Shown: positions 28,570 to 37,020 of the stretch, in pieces
How the letters are laid out: every line of letters starts with the position of its first letter
Position numbering within the stretch: position 1 is the stretch's first letter
DNA from: Streptomyces hygroscopicus
Lineage (GTDB): Bacteria; Actinomycetota; Actinomycetes; Streptomycetales; Streptomycetaceae
DNA: 64,000 nucleotides
Direction: 5' to 3'
NCBI GenBank assembly: GCA_002021875.1
Contig: CP018627.1
Coordinates: 5,704,001 to 5,768,000 of the forward strand
Translations under genes and position numbers: made by a program
The notes under the pieces: generated by a model
The model's input: the letters and a program-made list of their open reading frames with translations, nothing else
Databases searched by the model: none
What the model was told of the DNA's origin: nothing

Positions 28570-29820
28570 TCAGTCGGGCAGGGCCCCGGTGCGGGCCGCG
28601 AATTCCCGCACGCCCGGTACGCGGACGGGCAGGTACAACAGGTCCGCCGTCAGGGCCCGCAGTGCCGGCCGCCGCACTTCCTGCGGCGCCTCCTGCTCCA
28701 CCTTGCGGAGCGCCGCGAAGGTCTGCGGCTGGTCGCCGAGGGCGTGCCACATGCGGGCCGTATCCGTCCAAGCGCGGGCGCGGCGCTCCGCCGTCGGCAT
28801 ACGGTCGATGTTCAGCCTTGCGGCGACCTCCACACCCTCATCAGGCGTGCCGAGTGCGTTGAGCACGCCGATCCGGTAAACGTCCACCTGTGTCTGGCTG
28901 ACGTCCACGGTGAACAGCCCCGGCACCGCTTGGCGCCGCTCTGTCTCCTCCTGAGCCTCGTCCAGCAGGCCCAGCGCCGTGGCACGGTCCCTGCTGGTGG
29001 CCGCCGTGTACGCGGCCGTCAACATCAGCGTCGTACGCACGGCCCCGGTCGGGGACTGGCCGACATCTAAATCAGCCGCCTCCTGAGTGAGCAGCCGCAC
29101 CGCCGCCGGGCACCGCCCCGACCGCCGCACGGTGATCGCGAGCACCCGAGAAGACTCACCGATCGGAACCGGGTGGCCGCTGGCCCGGGCCGCGGTGAGC
29201 GCACGGTCGGCAGCCACCCAGGCCGCGTCGTTGTGCTGTTTGAGCGCCAACTCGGCGGCCAGCACGTATGCCCGCGCGAGCACCACGCTCACCTGCTCTC
29301 GCGCCCGCCCGCTCAACGCGTCCCGCGTCGCCGAGGCCGCGGCGAGCAGGCCCGGGAGCGCACGGCCCAGAGAGGCGTAGCGAGCGGCGCAGAAGTCCGA
29401 TCGTGCGGCCGCTGCCTGCTGTACGAGACGGCCCGGCGGAGCCGGGGCAGCAGAGGGGAGCCGGAACAGAGCGTCCTCCAGGCCGGCCGCCGGGTCTAAG
29501 GGGCCGGACGCGGCACCGGCTGGTGCAGCGCCTACAACGGCCGTGGACCCGGCCGCCAACGCACCGGTGAGCAGTTCCCTACGACGCACCGCATCCTCCT
29601 CGCCCGATGGACACTCCACGGTATCGACCATGGGTGCGCCCGGCACAGGAGTCGCGATCAGCCGGTCGAGTGGGAGGTTCAAGAACACTGCGAACCGCAC
29701 CAGCGCGGCGTGATCGAGCCGCATGCGACCGGACTCGATCCGGGAGACGGCCGACGCGGAGTAGCCGCACGCCTGGCCGACTTGCGCCTGGGTGAGGCAC
29801 GCGGGTTCATCACCGCCCAC
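28570..29820 (-). CDS. XRE-family helix-turn-helix regulator, 5'-truncated
   Basis: The C-terminal body is intact: helix-turn-helix CGYSASAVSRIESGRMRLDH, then a twin-arginine-like segment (RRRELLTGALAAGSTAVVGA), and a tetratricopeptide-like helical domain of about 300 residues. The usual first helix before LTQAQVGQACGY is missing. Translation can start at GTG 29820 (VGGDEPACLTQAQ), but codons before CLTQ derive from the reverse complement of the ATP-grasp gene, so the true 5' end was lost. It may still be expressed, but with an incomplete DNA-binding domain. Confidence 0.7.
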   Translation of the reverse strand: MGGDEPACLTQAQVGQACGYSASAVSRIESGRMRLDHAALVRFAVFLNLPLDRLIATPVPGAPMVDTVECPSGEEDAVRRRELLTGALAAGSTAVVGAAPAGAASGPLDPAAGLEDALFRLPSAAPAPPGRLVQQAAAARSDFCAARYASLGRALPGLLAAASATRDALSGRAREQVSVVLARAYVLAAELALKQHNDAAWVAADRALTAARASGHPVPIGESSRVLAITVRRSGRCPAAVRLLTQEAADLDVGQSPTGAVRTTLMLTAAYTAATSRDRATALGLLDEAQEETERRQAVPGLFTVDVSQTQVDVYRIGVLNALGTPDEGVEVAARLNIDRMPTAERRARAWTDTARMWHALGDQPQTFAALRKVEQEAPQEVRRPALRALTADLLYLPVRVPGVREFAARTGALPD

Positions 29821-30295
29821 GGGCAGGTGATCACCAAGACGCTGCGATGGACCCCGTACGAGCGAGACGGCGTCGGCCTGACCAGCTGGGCCGAGCCCGT
29901 GACCGCCGACGAGGTGGACGACACCGTGGCCAATGGCGCCGCACCTGTTCCAAGCCCGTGTGGACAAAGTCGCCGACCTCCGGGTGCTGGTCGTTGACCG
30001 GCAGTCGTTCGCCGTCCGCATCGACTCGGACCTGCTGGACTGGCGCAAGGACTACTCCGCCCTCTCGTACCGCGTGGTAGACCTGCCGGATCGGCTGGAA
30101 AAGGCGCTCCTCACCTGTCTCGACCACTTCGGCCTTCGCTCCGGGAGCTTCGACCTCGCCCTCGACCGCGACGGCGAACTCCACTGGCTGGAGCTGAACC
30201 CGAACGGCCAATGGGGGTGGCTGGAGGAGAGGACCGGTCTGCCGATGGCCGCCGCCTTCGCCGACCTGCTCGCTCAAGGAGACACCGTCCGATGA
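29797..30295 (+). pseudogene. tgmB: ATP-grasp RiPP maturase remnant (C-terminal third, frameshifted)
   Basis: From about 29800 one frame reads RGFITAHGQVITKTLRWTPY then ERDGVGLTSWAEPVTADEVD. Near 29930 the homology shifts by +1 to a second frame (MAPHLFQARVDKVADLRVLV) that ends with the ATP-grasp motif LHWLELNPNGQWGWLEE. The N-terminal two thirds are absent; the upstream bases belong to the XRE gene on the other strand. The sequence belongs to the ATP-grasp ribosomal peptide maturase family (SAV_5884 type), which pairs with the methyltransferase that follows. Confidence 0.8.
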
Positions 30296-31467
30296 CACCC
30301 GACACCGCACCGGAGCGGCGTGACCTCGCCGACCGGCTCCAGGAGGCCGGAGTCCTCACCCATCCGAGGTGGCGCGCAGCGGTCGAGGCCGTACCCCGTG
30401 AAGTGTTCCTCCAGCCCGGCGTGTTCCTGCCCGCCGACGGCGGACACTGGCGGCCCGTGACCGCGCTCGGCACCAATCCGAAGGAATGGTCCAAGATCGC
30501 CTACCGCGACGAGTCCCTGGTGACGCAATTGGACGGGCACCTCACCGCCGACCAGGTCACCGAACCCGTCCCTGGCGTGCCTACGTCATCCTCCACCACG
30601 CCTGTGACTGTCGTCGGCATGATCGAGGCCCTGGACATCGAGAACGGTCACACCGCGCTGGAGATCGGCACCGGCACCGGCTACTCCACCGCCCTGATGT
30701 GCCACCGGCTCGGAGAAGACAACGTCACCACGATCGAGGTGGACCCGGGCGTGGCTGCCCGTGCGGATGCCGCTCTGGAGGCCGCCGGATACTCCACATG
30801 GACCGTGACCGGCGACGGACTCCTCGGCCACCCCCGCCGCGCCCCCTACGACCGCGTCATCGCCACATGCGCGGTACGCCGCATCCCCCACACCTGGGTA
30901 CGTCAGACCAAGCCGGGCGGCACCATCCTCACCACCCTCGCGCCCGGATCATGGGCGTACGGCACCGGCCTCGCCGGGGTCACCGTGAACGAGGACGGTA
31001 CGGCCGAGGGTCGGATCATCGGGGAGTCGTCGTTCATGCAGGCCCGCTCCCAGGCCGTGGTACCGCTCGCCGGGGACCTGTCGGCGCGCACCGCCTACGC
31101 CGACAGCGAGCGCGAAGCGAAGGTGGCGCCGACCCTGCTGGAGGAGTGGATGCCCGCCTTCCTCGCCCAGCTCGCCGCACCCGGCGCCCAGCTCGTACGT
31201 GCTGCCCGAAACGATGGCACCCCGCAGCTCTATGTGTTCGATGCCGACCGCGAATCCTTCGCCGCGTTCGCCGAGAACGGCTCCGGCTGGACCGTCCGGC
31301 AAGGCGGACCGGCGGCGCTGTGGGACGACATCGAGCGGACGCTCATCGCCTGGCGGGACGCCGAACGTCCCGACATCAGCACCATGCGGCTCCGCGTCAC
31401 CCCCAGCTCCCACACGTACTGGATCGACGACCGGCCCGCACTGCGCTGGGAACACCGGCTCCTCTGA
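30292..31467 (+). CDS. tgmC: ATP-grasp peptide maturase system methyltransferase
   Basis: The 391-residue enzyme is a SAM-dependent methyltransferase of the protein-isoaspartate O-methyltransferase fold. It has a cofactor motif VGMIEALDIENGHTALEI-GTGTGYSTALM and an N-terminal PCMT-like region (VEAVPREVFLQPGVFLPADG). In intact graspetide/ATP-grasp RiPP clusters this partner acts with the ATP-grasp maturase on a precursor peptide. Its ATG still overlaps the maturase remnant's stop by four bases (ATGA). The methyltransferase frame is open throughout, so it may be expressed although its partner is broken. No precursor gene is seen upstream or downstream. Confidence 0.83.
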   Translation: MTPDTAPERRDLADRLQEAGVLTHPRWRAAVEAVPREVFLQPGVFLPADGGHWRPVTALGTNPKEWSKIAYRDESLVTQLDGHLTADQVTEPVPGVPTSSSTTPVTVVGMIEALDIENGHTALEIGTGTGYSTALMCHRLGEDNVTTIEVDPGVAARADAALEAAGYSTWTVTGDGLLGHPRRAPYDRVIATCAVRRIPHTWVRQTKPGGTILTTLAPGSWAYGTGLAGVTVNEDGTAEGRIIGESSFMQARSQAVVPLAGDLSARTAYADSEREAKVAPTLLEEWMPAFLAQLAAPGAQLVRAARNDGTPQLYVFDADRESFAAFAENGSGWTVRQGGPAALWDDIERTLIAWRDAERPDISTMRLRVTPSSHTYWIDDRPALRWEHRLL

Positions 31468-31487
31468 GCACCGATGAGCACCGAAAC

Positions 31488-31525
31488 ACGACGAGGGCCC
31501 CGCCGGCTGGCGGGGCCCTCGTCGT
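31488..31525. terminator. Strong bidirectional terminator shared by the methyltransferase and ssrA
   Basis: A 17-bp perfect stem (31488-31504 with 31509-31525) closes a 4-base loop. It lies 20 bases past the methyltransferase stop and 13 bases past the 3' end of the leftward tmRNA, so it can end both. Confidence 0.85.
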
Positions 31526-31537
31526 ACATGGGATGAG

Positions 31538-31904
31538 TGGAGATGGCGGGAATCGAACCCGCGTCCACCGGTGTGGAATCAGGACTTCTCCGAGCGCAGT
31601 CCGCTGTGATTTTCTCGGCCCCGGAGATCACGCGGACAAGTCTCCGACGGGCTCAGTCACTGTTTGATTTCCCACTACGCCCCGTGACCGGGCTTAGTGG
31701 TTTAGTTCCCTAGCTGATGCCAGGATCCGGGTCGGGAACAGCCCCGGGCTGACACTTCGCAAGTCGCTACTTAGGCAGCGAGGGCGAAGGAATCGCGCTT
31801 GGTATTGGCGATTATTGGTTGCGACATATGGTTAACGAGATCATTGCCGCTTCCTCGGCTCGCTTCTCCTGCTTCGACAGCCGCTGTCGAAACCGATCAT
31901 CCCC
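31538..31904 (-). ncRNA. ssrA: Transfer-messenger RNA (tmRNA)
   Basis: The RNA starts GGGGATGATCGGTTTCGACAG on the minus strand. Its first seven bases pair with CATCTCC at the 3' end, forming the tRNA-like acceptor stem; TTCGATTC forms the T-arm. CCA is not encoded and must be added. The tag reading frame (minus strand, 31771-31809) encodes ANTKRDSFALAA then TAA. tmRNA rescues stalled ribosomes with SmpB, encoded about 100 bases upstream on the same strand. Confidence 0.95.
31771..31809 (-). other. tmRNA proteolysis-tag reading frame
   Basis: The resume codon GCC at 31807-31809 opens ANTKRDSFALAA followed by TAA. The ALAA end is the classic ClpXP degradation signal. It is four residues shorter than the S. 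coelicolor tag as I recall it. Confidence 0.88.
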
Positions 31905-32011
31905 ATGTGGTGTTTTCAAAAGGTGGTGCCGCGCCCTCGGAGGGGCACAGCGCCATCATAGGTGAACAACGCGCGACGGGGCCACATCATTCCCGCCGCC
32001 TGGAGTCCAGC

Positions 32012-32491
32012 TCAGGCCCGCTGCCGCCGTCGCGCCGCGGAGATCGCCCGATCGGACTCCCGGCGGTCCTGCCGCTCGCGGAGCGTCTGGCGCTTGTCGT
32101 ACTCCTTCTTACCCTTGGCCAGCGCGATCTCGACCTTGGCCCGGCCGTCCTTGAAGTACAGGGCCAGCGGCACCAGGGTGTGCCCGGTCTCCTGCGTCTT
32201 GCCGATCAGCTTGTCGATCTCCGCCCGGTGCAGCAGCAGCTTCCGCCGACGGCGCGCCGAGTGGTTGGTCCACGTCCCCTGGCTGTACTCGGGGATGTGC
32301 ACGTTGTGCAGCCATGCCTCGCCACCGTCGAGCTGGGCGAATCCGTCCACGAGCGAGGCACGCCCCTGGCGCAGCGACTTCACCTCGGTCCCGGTCAGCA
32401 CCAGACCGCACTCGTATGTGTCCAGGATGTGATAGTCGTGCCGCGCCTTCTTGTTCTGCGCGATCAGCTTGCGACCCGTCTCTTTAGCCAT
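32012..32491 (-). CDS. smpB: SsrA-binding protein SmpB
   Basis: The 159-residue RNA-binding protein starts [20 protein letters not shown] and contains the conserved [20 protein letters not shown] and [20 protein letters not shown]. Its basic C-terminal tail ([17 protein letters not shown]) is required to occupy the decoding site. It lies between the S41 protease gene and ssrA on the same strand, with only 18 bases after the protease stop, so the order ftsE-ftsX-protease-smpB-ssrA probably reflects coordinated expression. Confidence 0.97.
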   Translation of the reverse strand: MAKETGRKLIAQNKKARHDYHILDTYECGLVLTGTEVKSLRQGRASLVDGFAQLDGGEAWLHNVHIPEYSQGTWTNHSARRRRKLLLHRAEIDKLIGKTQETGHTLVPLALYFKDGRAKVEIALAKGKKEYDKRQTLRERQDRRESDRAISAARRRQRA

Positions 32492-32509
32492 AGCCAGGCC
32501 ATTCTCGCA

Positions 32510-33721
32510 CTAGGACCCACCCCCGAGGCCACTCAATACTGTGCGCGCCCGCGCCTCGGCCGACGGGCCGTCGTCGCCCTTGACCGTCAGATCCGGTGCG
32601 ATGCCCTCGCCGTCGACGTTACGCCCGGCCGGGGTCCGGTAGTGGCCCACGGTGAGCTCGGCGACCGAGCCGTCGGGCAGTTCGCTCGGCATCTGCACCG
32701 AGCCCTTGCCGAAGGTGCGGGAGCCCACGACCACGGCGCGGCCGCGGTCCTGCAGGGCGCCGGTGAGCAGCTCGGCGGCGCTCATGGTGCCGCCGTCGAC
32801 CAGCACCACCAGCGGGCTGTCGGTGTCGCCGCCCGGCCGCGCGTCGAGAACTCGCTGGTCACCACGGACGTCATAGGTGGCGACCAGGCCACCGTCGAGG
32901 AGGGAGGAGGCGGCGGTGACGGCCTCGGAGACCAGCCCGCCGGAGTTGCCCCGCAGATCGAGCAGGATGCCGTCGCCCCGGGGGATGGAGCGCACCGCCC
33001 GCCGGATCCGCTCTCCGGTGTCCTTGGTGAACGAGTCGACCTTGATCCGGACGGCGCCGGGTCTGTGGTCGTCGTAACCGCTGAGCCGGTCGACGGTCAC
33101 CGGGTCGGTGGTCAGCCGGGCCCGGCGGAGCTCTTGCGTCCATTTCTGTCCGCCACGCCGCAGCCCGAGCTCCACCCGGGTGCCCGGGGAGCCGTCGGCG
33201 GGGCCGCGCAGCAGGGCCACGACCTCGGTGACCGGCCGCCCGGTCACGTTCTTGCCGTCGACCGTGCGCAGCCGGTCATCGGCCCGGATCCCGGCCTTCT
33301 GGGCGGGGCTGCCGGGCTCGACCCGCTCGACGGCGATCCGCCCGTGGGCGTCCCGGTGGGCGGAGATCCCGACGCCGACGTACGCACCGTCGAGGTTCTG
33401 GCGGAAGCCCTCGTACTCACGGGCGCTGTAGACCGCGCCCCACCGGTCTCCGCTGCGGCTGACCACCTCGCGGGCGGCCTTCGAACCGGACTTCCCGTCC
33501 TCCTGGGCCGCGGCCGCGGCCGCCTTGACCTGGTCGCTCTCGACCGCGCCGACATAGGCACGAGCCGGCATCCGGGCGGGCTGGGGGTCCTGGCGCGGTC
33601 CGGGCTCGGCGCCCCAGGAACCGACGGCCGCCCCGGTGGCGAGCACGCTCACGAAGACCAATGTCAGGGCGGCCCCGCGGCGAATGCGGCGGGGCTGGAC
33701 GAACAAACACGGGCCCGACAT
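32510..33721 (-). CDS. S41-family carboxyl-terminal processing protease (CtpA-like)
   Basis: The 403-residue exported serine protease has an N-terminal membrane anchor or signal (GAALTLVFVSVLATGAAVGS), a PDZ domain (about 125-205, VEPGSPAQKAGIRADDRLRT), and an S41 domain with the Ser-Lys pair: Ser in DGGTMSAAELLTG (about 313) and Lys in RTFGKGSVQM (about 339). The ATG 33721 is preferred over a longer frame to 33793. It follows ftsX in a tight array and may process extracytoplasmic cell-envelope proteins linked to division (inference). Confidence 0.9.
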   Translation of the reverse strand: MSGPCLFVQPRRIRRGAALTLVFVSVLATGAAVGSWGAEPGPRQDPQPARMPARAYVGAVESDQVKAAAAAAQEDGKSGSKAAREVVSRSGDRWGAVYSAREYEGFRQNLDGAYVGVGISAHRDAHGRIAVERVEPGSPAQKAGIRADDRLRTVDGKNVTGRPVTEVVALLRGPADGSPGTRVELGLRRGGQKWTQELRRARLTTDPVTVDRLSGYDDHRPGAVRIKVDSFTKDTGERIRRAVRSIPRGDGILLDLRGNSGGLVSEAVTAASSLLDGGLVATYDVRGDQRVLDARPGGDTDSPLVVLVDGGTMSAAELLTGALQDRGRAVVVGSRTFGKGSVQMPSELPDGSVAELTVGHYRTPAGRNVDGEGIAPDLTVKGDDGPSAEARARTVLSGLGGGS

Positions 33722-33789
33722 GCCGGTGAGTGTAGGGCACCAACAGGCGCCGTACCGGGGGTTGTCCGGTACGGCGCCGTAGGCGAATG

Positions 33790-34701
33790 TCACACCTTGA
33801 GGTACTTGCGCAACGCGAAGAACGCCGCGAGCGCGGGCATGAGCAGGCCAATCGCGAGCACCAGCGGCAGCTTGGCGAGCACCGCGTCCCAGCCGATGAA
33901 GTTGATCACATCGATCTTGTCCACCAGCCAGTTGTTGACCAGGAAGTACTGCCCGCTCACCAGCAGCACACAGGCGAAGCCCGCGCCCAGCAGCCCCGCG
34001 ATGGCGGCCTCCATGATGAACGGCATCTGGATATAGAAGCTGGACGCGCCGACCAATCGCATGATCCCGGTCTCCCGGCGGCGGCTGAACGCCGACACCC
34101 GCACCGTGTTGACGATCAGCATCAACGCGACGATCAGCATCAGCGTCATCACGCCGAGCGCCGCGAAGTTCATGCCGTTGAGCAGATTGAACAGGTCGTC
34201 GACCAGGGCCTTTTGGTCCTGGACCTCCTGCACCCCGGGACGGGCGGCGAAGGCCGTGGAGATGACGTCATAGCGCTCGGGGTCCTTCAGCTTGATACGG
34301 AAGGACTCCTGCATCTGGTCCGGGGTCAGGGAATCGGCCAGCGGCGAGTCGCCGAACTGCTCCTTGTAGTGCTTGTACGCCTCCTCACTGGTCTCGAAGT
34401 GCACCGACTCGACGATGTTCATCTGCTTGAGCTCGGACTCGATCTCCTGCTTCTGGGCCTCGGTGACCGCGCCCTTGGCACAGTTGGCCGAGGTCTCCTT
34501 GTCGTTCTTGTTGCAGAGGAAGATCGAGACGTTGACCTTGTCGTACCAGTAGCCCTTCATCGTGCTCACCTGCTCGCGCATGAGCAGGGACCCGCCGAAC
34601 AGGGCGAGCGAGAGGGCGACGGAGACGATGACCGCGAAGGTCATCGTGAGATTCCGGCGGAGACCGACGCCGATCTCCGACAGGACGAACTGGGCGCGCA
34701 T
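33790..34701 (-). CDS. ftsX: Cell division protein FtsX
   Basis: The 303-residue membrane protein begins MRAQFVLSEIGVGLRRNLTM, has one TM helix (22-45), a large extracytoplasmic domain with a pair of cysteines (FLCNKNDKETSANCAKG), then three further TM helices. With FtsE it forms the ABC-type complex that activates peptidoglycan hydrolases at the septum or lateral wall. It starts nine bases after the ftsE stop. Confidence 0.96.
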   Translation of the reverse strand: MRAQFVLSEIGVGLRRNLTMTFAVIVSVALSLALFGGSLLMREQVSTMKGYWYDKVNVSIFLCNKNDKETSANCAKGAVTEAQKQEIESELKQMNIVESVHFETSEEAYKHYKEQFGDSPLADSLTPDQMQESFRIKLKDPERYDVISTAFAARPGVQEVQDQKALVDDLFNLLNGMNFAALGVMTLMLIVALMLIVNTVRVSAFSRRRETGIMRLVGASSFYIQMPFIMEAAIAGLLGAGFACVLLVSGQYFLVNNWLVDKIDVINFIGWDAVLAKLPLVLAIGLLMPALAAFFALRKYLKV

Positions 34702-34710
34702 GGCGTCCTT

Positions 34711-35400
34711 TCAGTGCTGGTAGCCGTAGACGCCGCGGGACTGGTCGCGGACGAGGCGGCCCTTCTCAAGTTCGATCACGCGCTTGCGCATCTGGTCCAC
34801 GATCTGCTGGTCGTGTGTCGCCATGACGACGGTGGTGCCGGTCCGGTTGATCCGGTCCAGCAGCTTCATGATGCCGACGGACGTCTGCGGGTCCAGGTTT
34901 CCCGTCGGCTCGTCGGCGATCAGCAGCATCGGACGGTTGACGAACGCGCGGGCGATGGCCACCCGCTGCTGTTCACCACCGGAGAGCTCGCCGGGCATAC
35001 GGTCGTCTTTACCGCCCAGTCCCACCAGATCGAGCACCTCGGGGACGGTTTTCCGAATGGCGGTGCGCGGCTTGCCGATCACCTCGAGCGCGAAGGCGAC
35101 ATTCTCCCCGACCGTCTTGTTGGGGAGCAGCCGGAAATCCTGGAAGACGGTCCCCAACTGGCGGCGCATCTGCGGCACCTTCCAGTTGGACAGCCGCGCG
35201 AGATCTTTGCCCAGCACATGGACCGCGCCATGGCTGGCGCGCTCCTCGCGGAGGAGCAGCCGGAGGAAAGTGGACTTTCCCGACCCCGAAGAGCCCACGA
35301 GGAAGACGAACTCGCCCTTCTCGATCTCGAGCGAGACATCCCGAAGTGCGGGACGGTTCTGCTTGGGGTATGTCTTGGATACGTTGTCGAATCGGATCAC
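34711..35400 (-). CDS. ftsE: Cell division ATP-binding protein FtsE
   Basis: The 229-residue ABC ATPase has Walker [17 protein letters not shown], the signature [20 protein letters not shown], Walker [15 protein letters not shown] and the H-loop ATHD. The start GTG 35400 ([15 protein letters not shown]) gives the standard length; a longer upstream frame is unconserved. It is the first gene of the ftsEX group. Confidence 0.96.
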   Translation of the reverse strand: MIRFDNVSKTYPKQNRPALRDVSLEIEKGEFVFLVGSSGSGKSTFLRLLLREERASHGAVHVLGKDLARLSNWKVPQMRRQLGTVFQDFRLLPNKTVGENVAFALEVIGKPRTAIRKTVPEVLDLVGLGGKDDRMPGELSGGEQQRVAIARAFVNRPMLLIADEPTGNLDPQTSVGIMKLLDRINRTGTTVVMATHDQQIVDQMRKRVIELEKGRLVRDQSRGVYGYQH

Positions 35401-35729
35401 TGGAGCACCACGGTGACCTGGGTAGCGGTACGGGCTGCAGCCGAAGCGGCTCCCGTCGGTGAGCGTGACCATACGCGAACCGCGCGCGAGCGCGCAGTCC
35501 ACCGTCCGGCGCGGGTGGGTTTCTTCACTGCACTATTGGGGTCAAACGGTTGACAAACCGCCTGTCGTGGCGGCTGAAACGGCCACGAAACCGGTACGGA
35601 TGCGGCACGGAATCGTGCGGGGCGCGCCGAACCGGACGGAAGCTGGCACAGTGGAAGGGGAACCAACCCATTTCGCTGGGCGTTGGTCCCGTGTCTACTG
35701 CGGCACCGCCGCGCGGGAGGAGAAAGCGC
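35401..35729. other. Divergent promoter interval upstream of ftsE
   Basis: No gene is supported. The stretch holds the divergent promoter regions of ftsE and of the small zinc-ribbon membrane protein; no clear operator is visible. Confidence 0.55.
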
Positions 35730-35924
35730 ATGACGTACGACAGGCTCGTCTGCGCCAACTGCGCGAGCCCCGTCAGCGAGGGCCGCTGCCCGGTCTGCCG
35801 GGCCAGCAGGGAGCGCATGCAGCAGGACGGCATCTTCGGTGGGCTGACGCCGGCCGCGCTGATAGCGCTGCTGGTGGCGCTCATCACGGTGGCCGTGCTC
35901 GCACATGAGATGGCGACGGCGTAA
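35730..35924 (+). CDS. Small zinc-ribbon membrane protein
   Basis: The 64-residue protein has two CxxC pairs (CANC and CPVC) in MTYDRLVCANCASPVSEGRC, then a single transmembrane helix (TPAALIALLVALITVAVLA). GGAGGAGAAAG lies just upstream of the ATG. It is probably a small metal-binding membrane protein; no family function is known. It converges on the PT-repeat surface gene across a perfect hairpin terminator. Confidence 0.8.
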   Translation: MTYDRLVCANCASPVSEGRCPVCRASRERMQQDGIFGGLTPAALIALLVALITVAVLAHEMATA

Positions 35925-35956
35925 CGGAGCGTTACGCAGGCTATACATCGGGTGTG

Positions 35957-35996
35957 GCACACCCTCTGAACGCACGGCACACCCTCTGAACGCACA
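35957..35996. repeat. Perfect 20-bp tandem duplication
   Basis: GGCACACCCTCTGAACGCAC occurs twice head to tail, immediately left of the terminator hairpin and after the small membrane protein gene. Confidence 0.9.
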
Positions 35997-35997
35997 A

Positions 35998-36029
35998 GGG
36001 GCCCGGAGCTCTGGAGAGCTCCGGGCCCC
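35998..36029. terminator. Bidirectional terminator
   Basis: A perfect 14-bp stem (GGGGCCCGGAGCTC / GAGCTCCGGGCCCC) with loop TGGA, flanked by AA and TT, separates the two convergent genes. Confidence 0.85.
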
Positions 36030-36051
36030 TTACCGTGCGTAGAGCGCGCGA

Positions 36052-36729
36052 TCAGGCGACGTTGTTGCGGTTCACCAGACGCGGCACAAAGCGGAAGCCG
36101 ATACCGCCGGCGATCATCGTCGCGGCGCCGACCAGCAGGAACGTGGTCTCGGAGGAACCGGTCTCGGCCAGCTGCTCCTTGGCCTTGCCCTGCTCCACCG
36201 GCTTGGAGCCGACGTTGTCGGTGCCGGTGTTGTCGTCGCAGTTGGTGCTGTCGAGGTCCACCGTGCAGGTGCTGTCGTCGCCACCACCGCTGCCGCCACC
36301 CTGGCCGGGCGAGCTCGGCGCGGTGGTCGGCTCACCGGTGGGCTCGTCGGTGGGCTCGTCGGTCGGCTCACCGGTCGGCGGCTGAGTGGGCTCATCCGTC
36401 GGCTCACCGGTCGGCGGCTGAGTCGGGTCCTCCGTCGGCGGGTCGGTCGGCTCGTTCGTGGGCGGGTCGGTCGGCTCTTCGGTCGGCTCGCCCGTCGGGA
36501 TCGAGGTCGGCTCTTCGGTCGGGTCCTCGGTCGGCTTGCCGTGGCCGTTGCCGATGCCGACACCGACGTCCAGGCCCTTCTCGTCCGCGTTCGCCGAAAC
36601 GTTCACGCCGCCGATACCGACGTCAACACCAACGGCCGATGCGGCGCCGGCGGCGGTGAGCGATGCGCCGGCGGCGATCACCGCACCGGCAGCTATGCGC
36701 GCAACGCGCAGCCGCGTCTTCTTCGTCAT
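36052..36729 (-). CDS. Sortase-anchored surface protein with PT-rich repeats (LAETG)
   Basis: The 225-residue exported protein has a signal peptide (IAAGAVIAAGASLTAAGAASA), a Gly/Val-rich start, and a long repeat of four- to five-residue units of the PTxEP/PPT type (about residues 60-130). The C-terminal anchor is LAETGSSETTFLLVG, a hydrophobic stretch and basic tail. LAxTG is the class E sortase signal of Streptomyces. The Pro/Thr repeat is probably a stalk-like spacer. The ATG 36729 lies behind GGGGG. No sortase is in the window. Confidence 0.87.
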   Translation of the reverse strand: MTKKTRLRVARIAAGAVIAAGASLTAAGAASAVGVDVGIGGVNVSANADEKGLDVGVGIGNGHGKPTEDPTEEPTSIPTGEPTEEPTDPPTNEPTDPPTEDPTQPPTGEPTDEPTQPPTGEPTDEPTDEPTGEPTTAPSSPGQGGGSGGGDDSTCTVDLDSTNCDDNTGTDNVGSKPVEQGKAKEQLAETGSSETTFLLVGAATMIAGGIGFRFVPRLVNRNNVA

Positions 36730-37020
36730 CTGCCTGCTACCCCCAGTAGCTGTACTCGTCAATGGAGCAGCTATGCACGGGGCAACGGCTCGGGGTGTCG
36801 CATTCTCCGCGGTCCCCATCCCTCTGAGGCGGTCCGCCGGCCCCCGTTCACACGCGCCCCAGTCATACGCATGCCGCGCGTCAGCCTTCCCAGTTTTCAG
36901 ATCATCGTCAAGGCCATTGCATGCGAGATGTCCGCTATGGAAGTGGATGCGGCATGCATGGGTACAGGACTGTGACCAAAACCGTGGTGTACGGGGCCCG
37001 TTGGGGGCCCAGCGGGAAGG

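Noticed and set aside
31540..31620. tRNA-like sequence with T-arm
   Set aside because: It is the 3' half of the tmRNA, not a separate tRNA: no anticodon arm is present and the 5' partner is 350 bases away.
31955..31960. TATGAT as the ssrA -10 element
   Set aside because: It is about 50 bases upstream of the mature 5' end, and no fitting -35 is present; a processed leader would be required.
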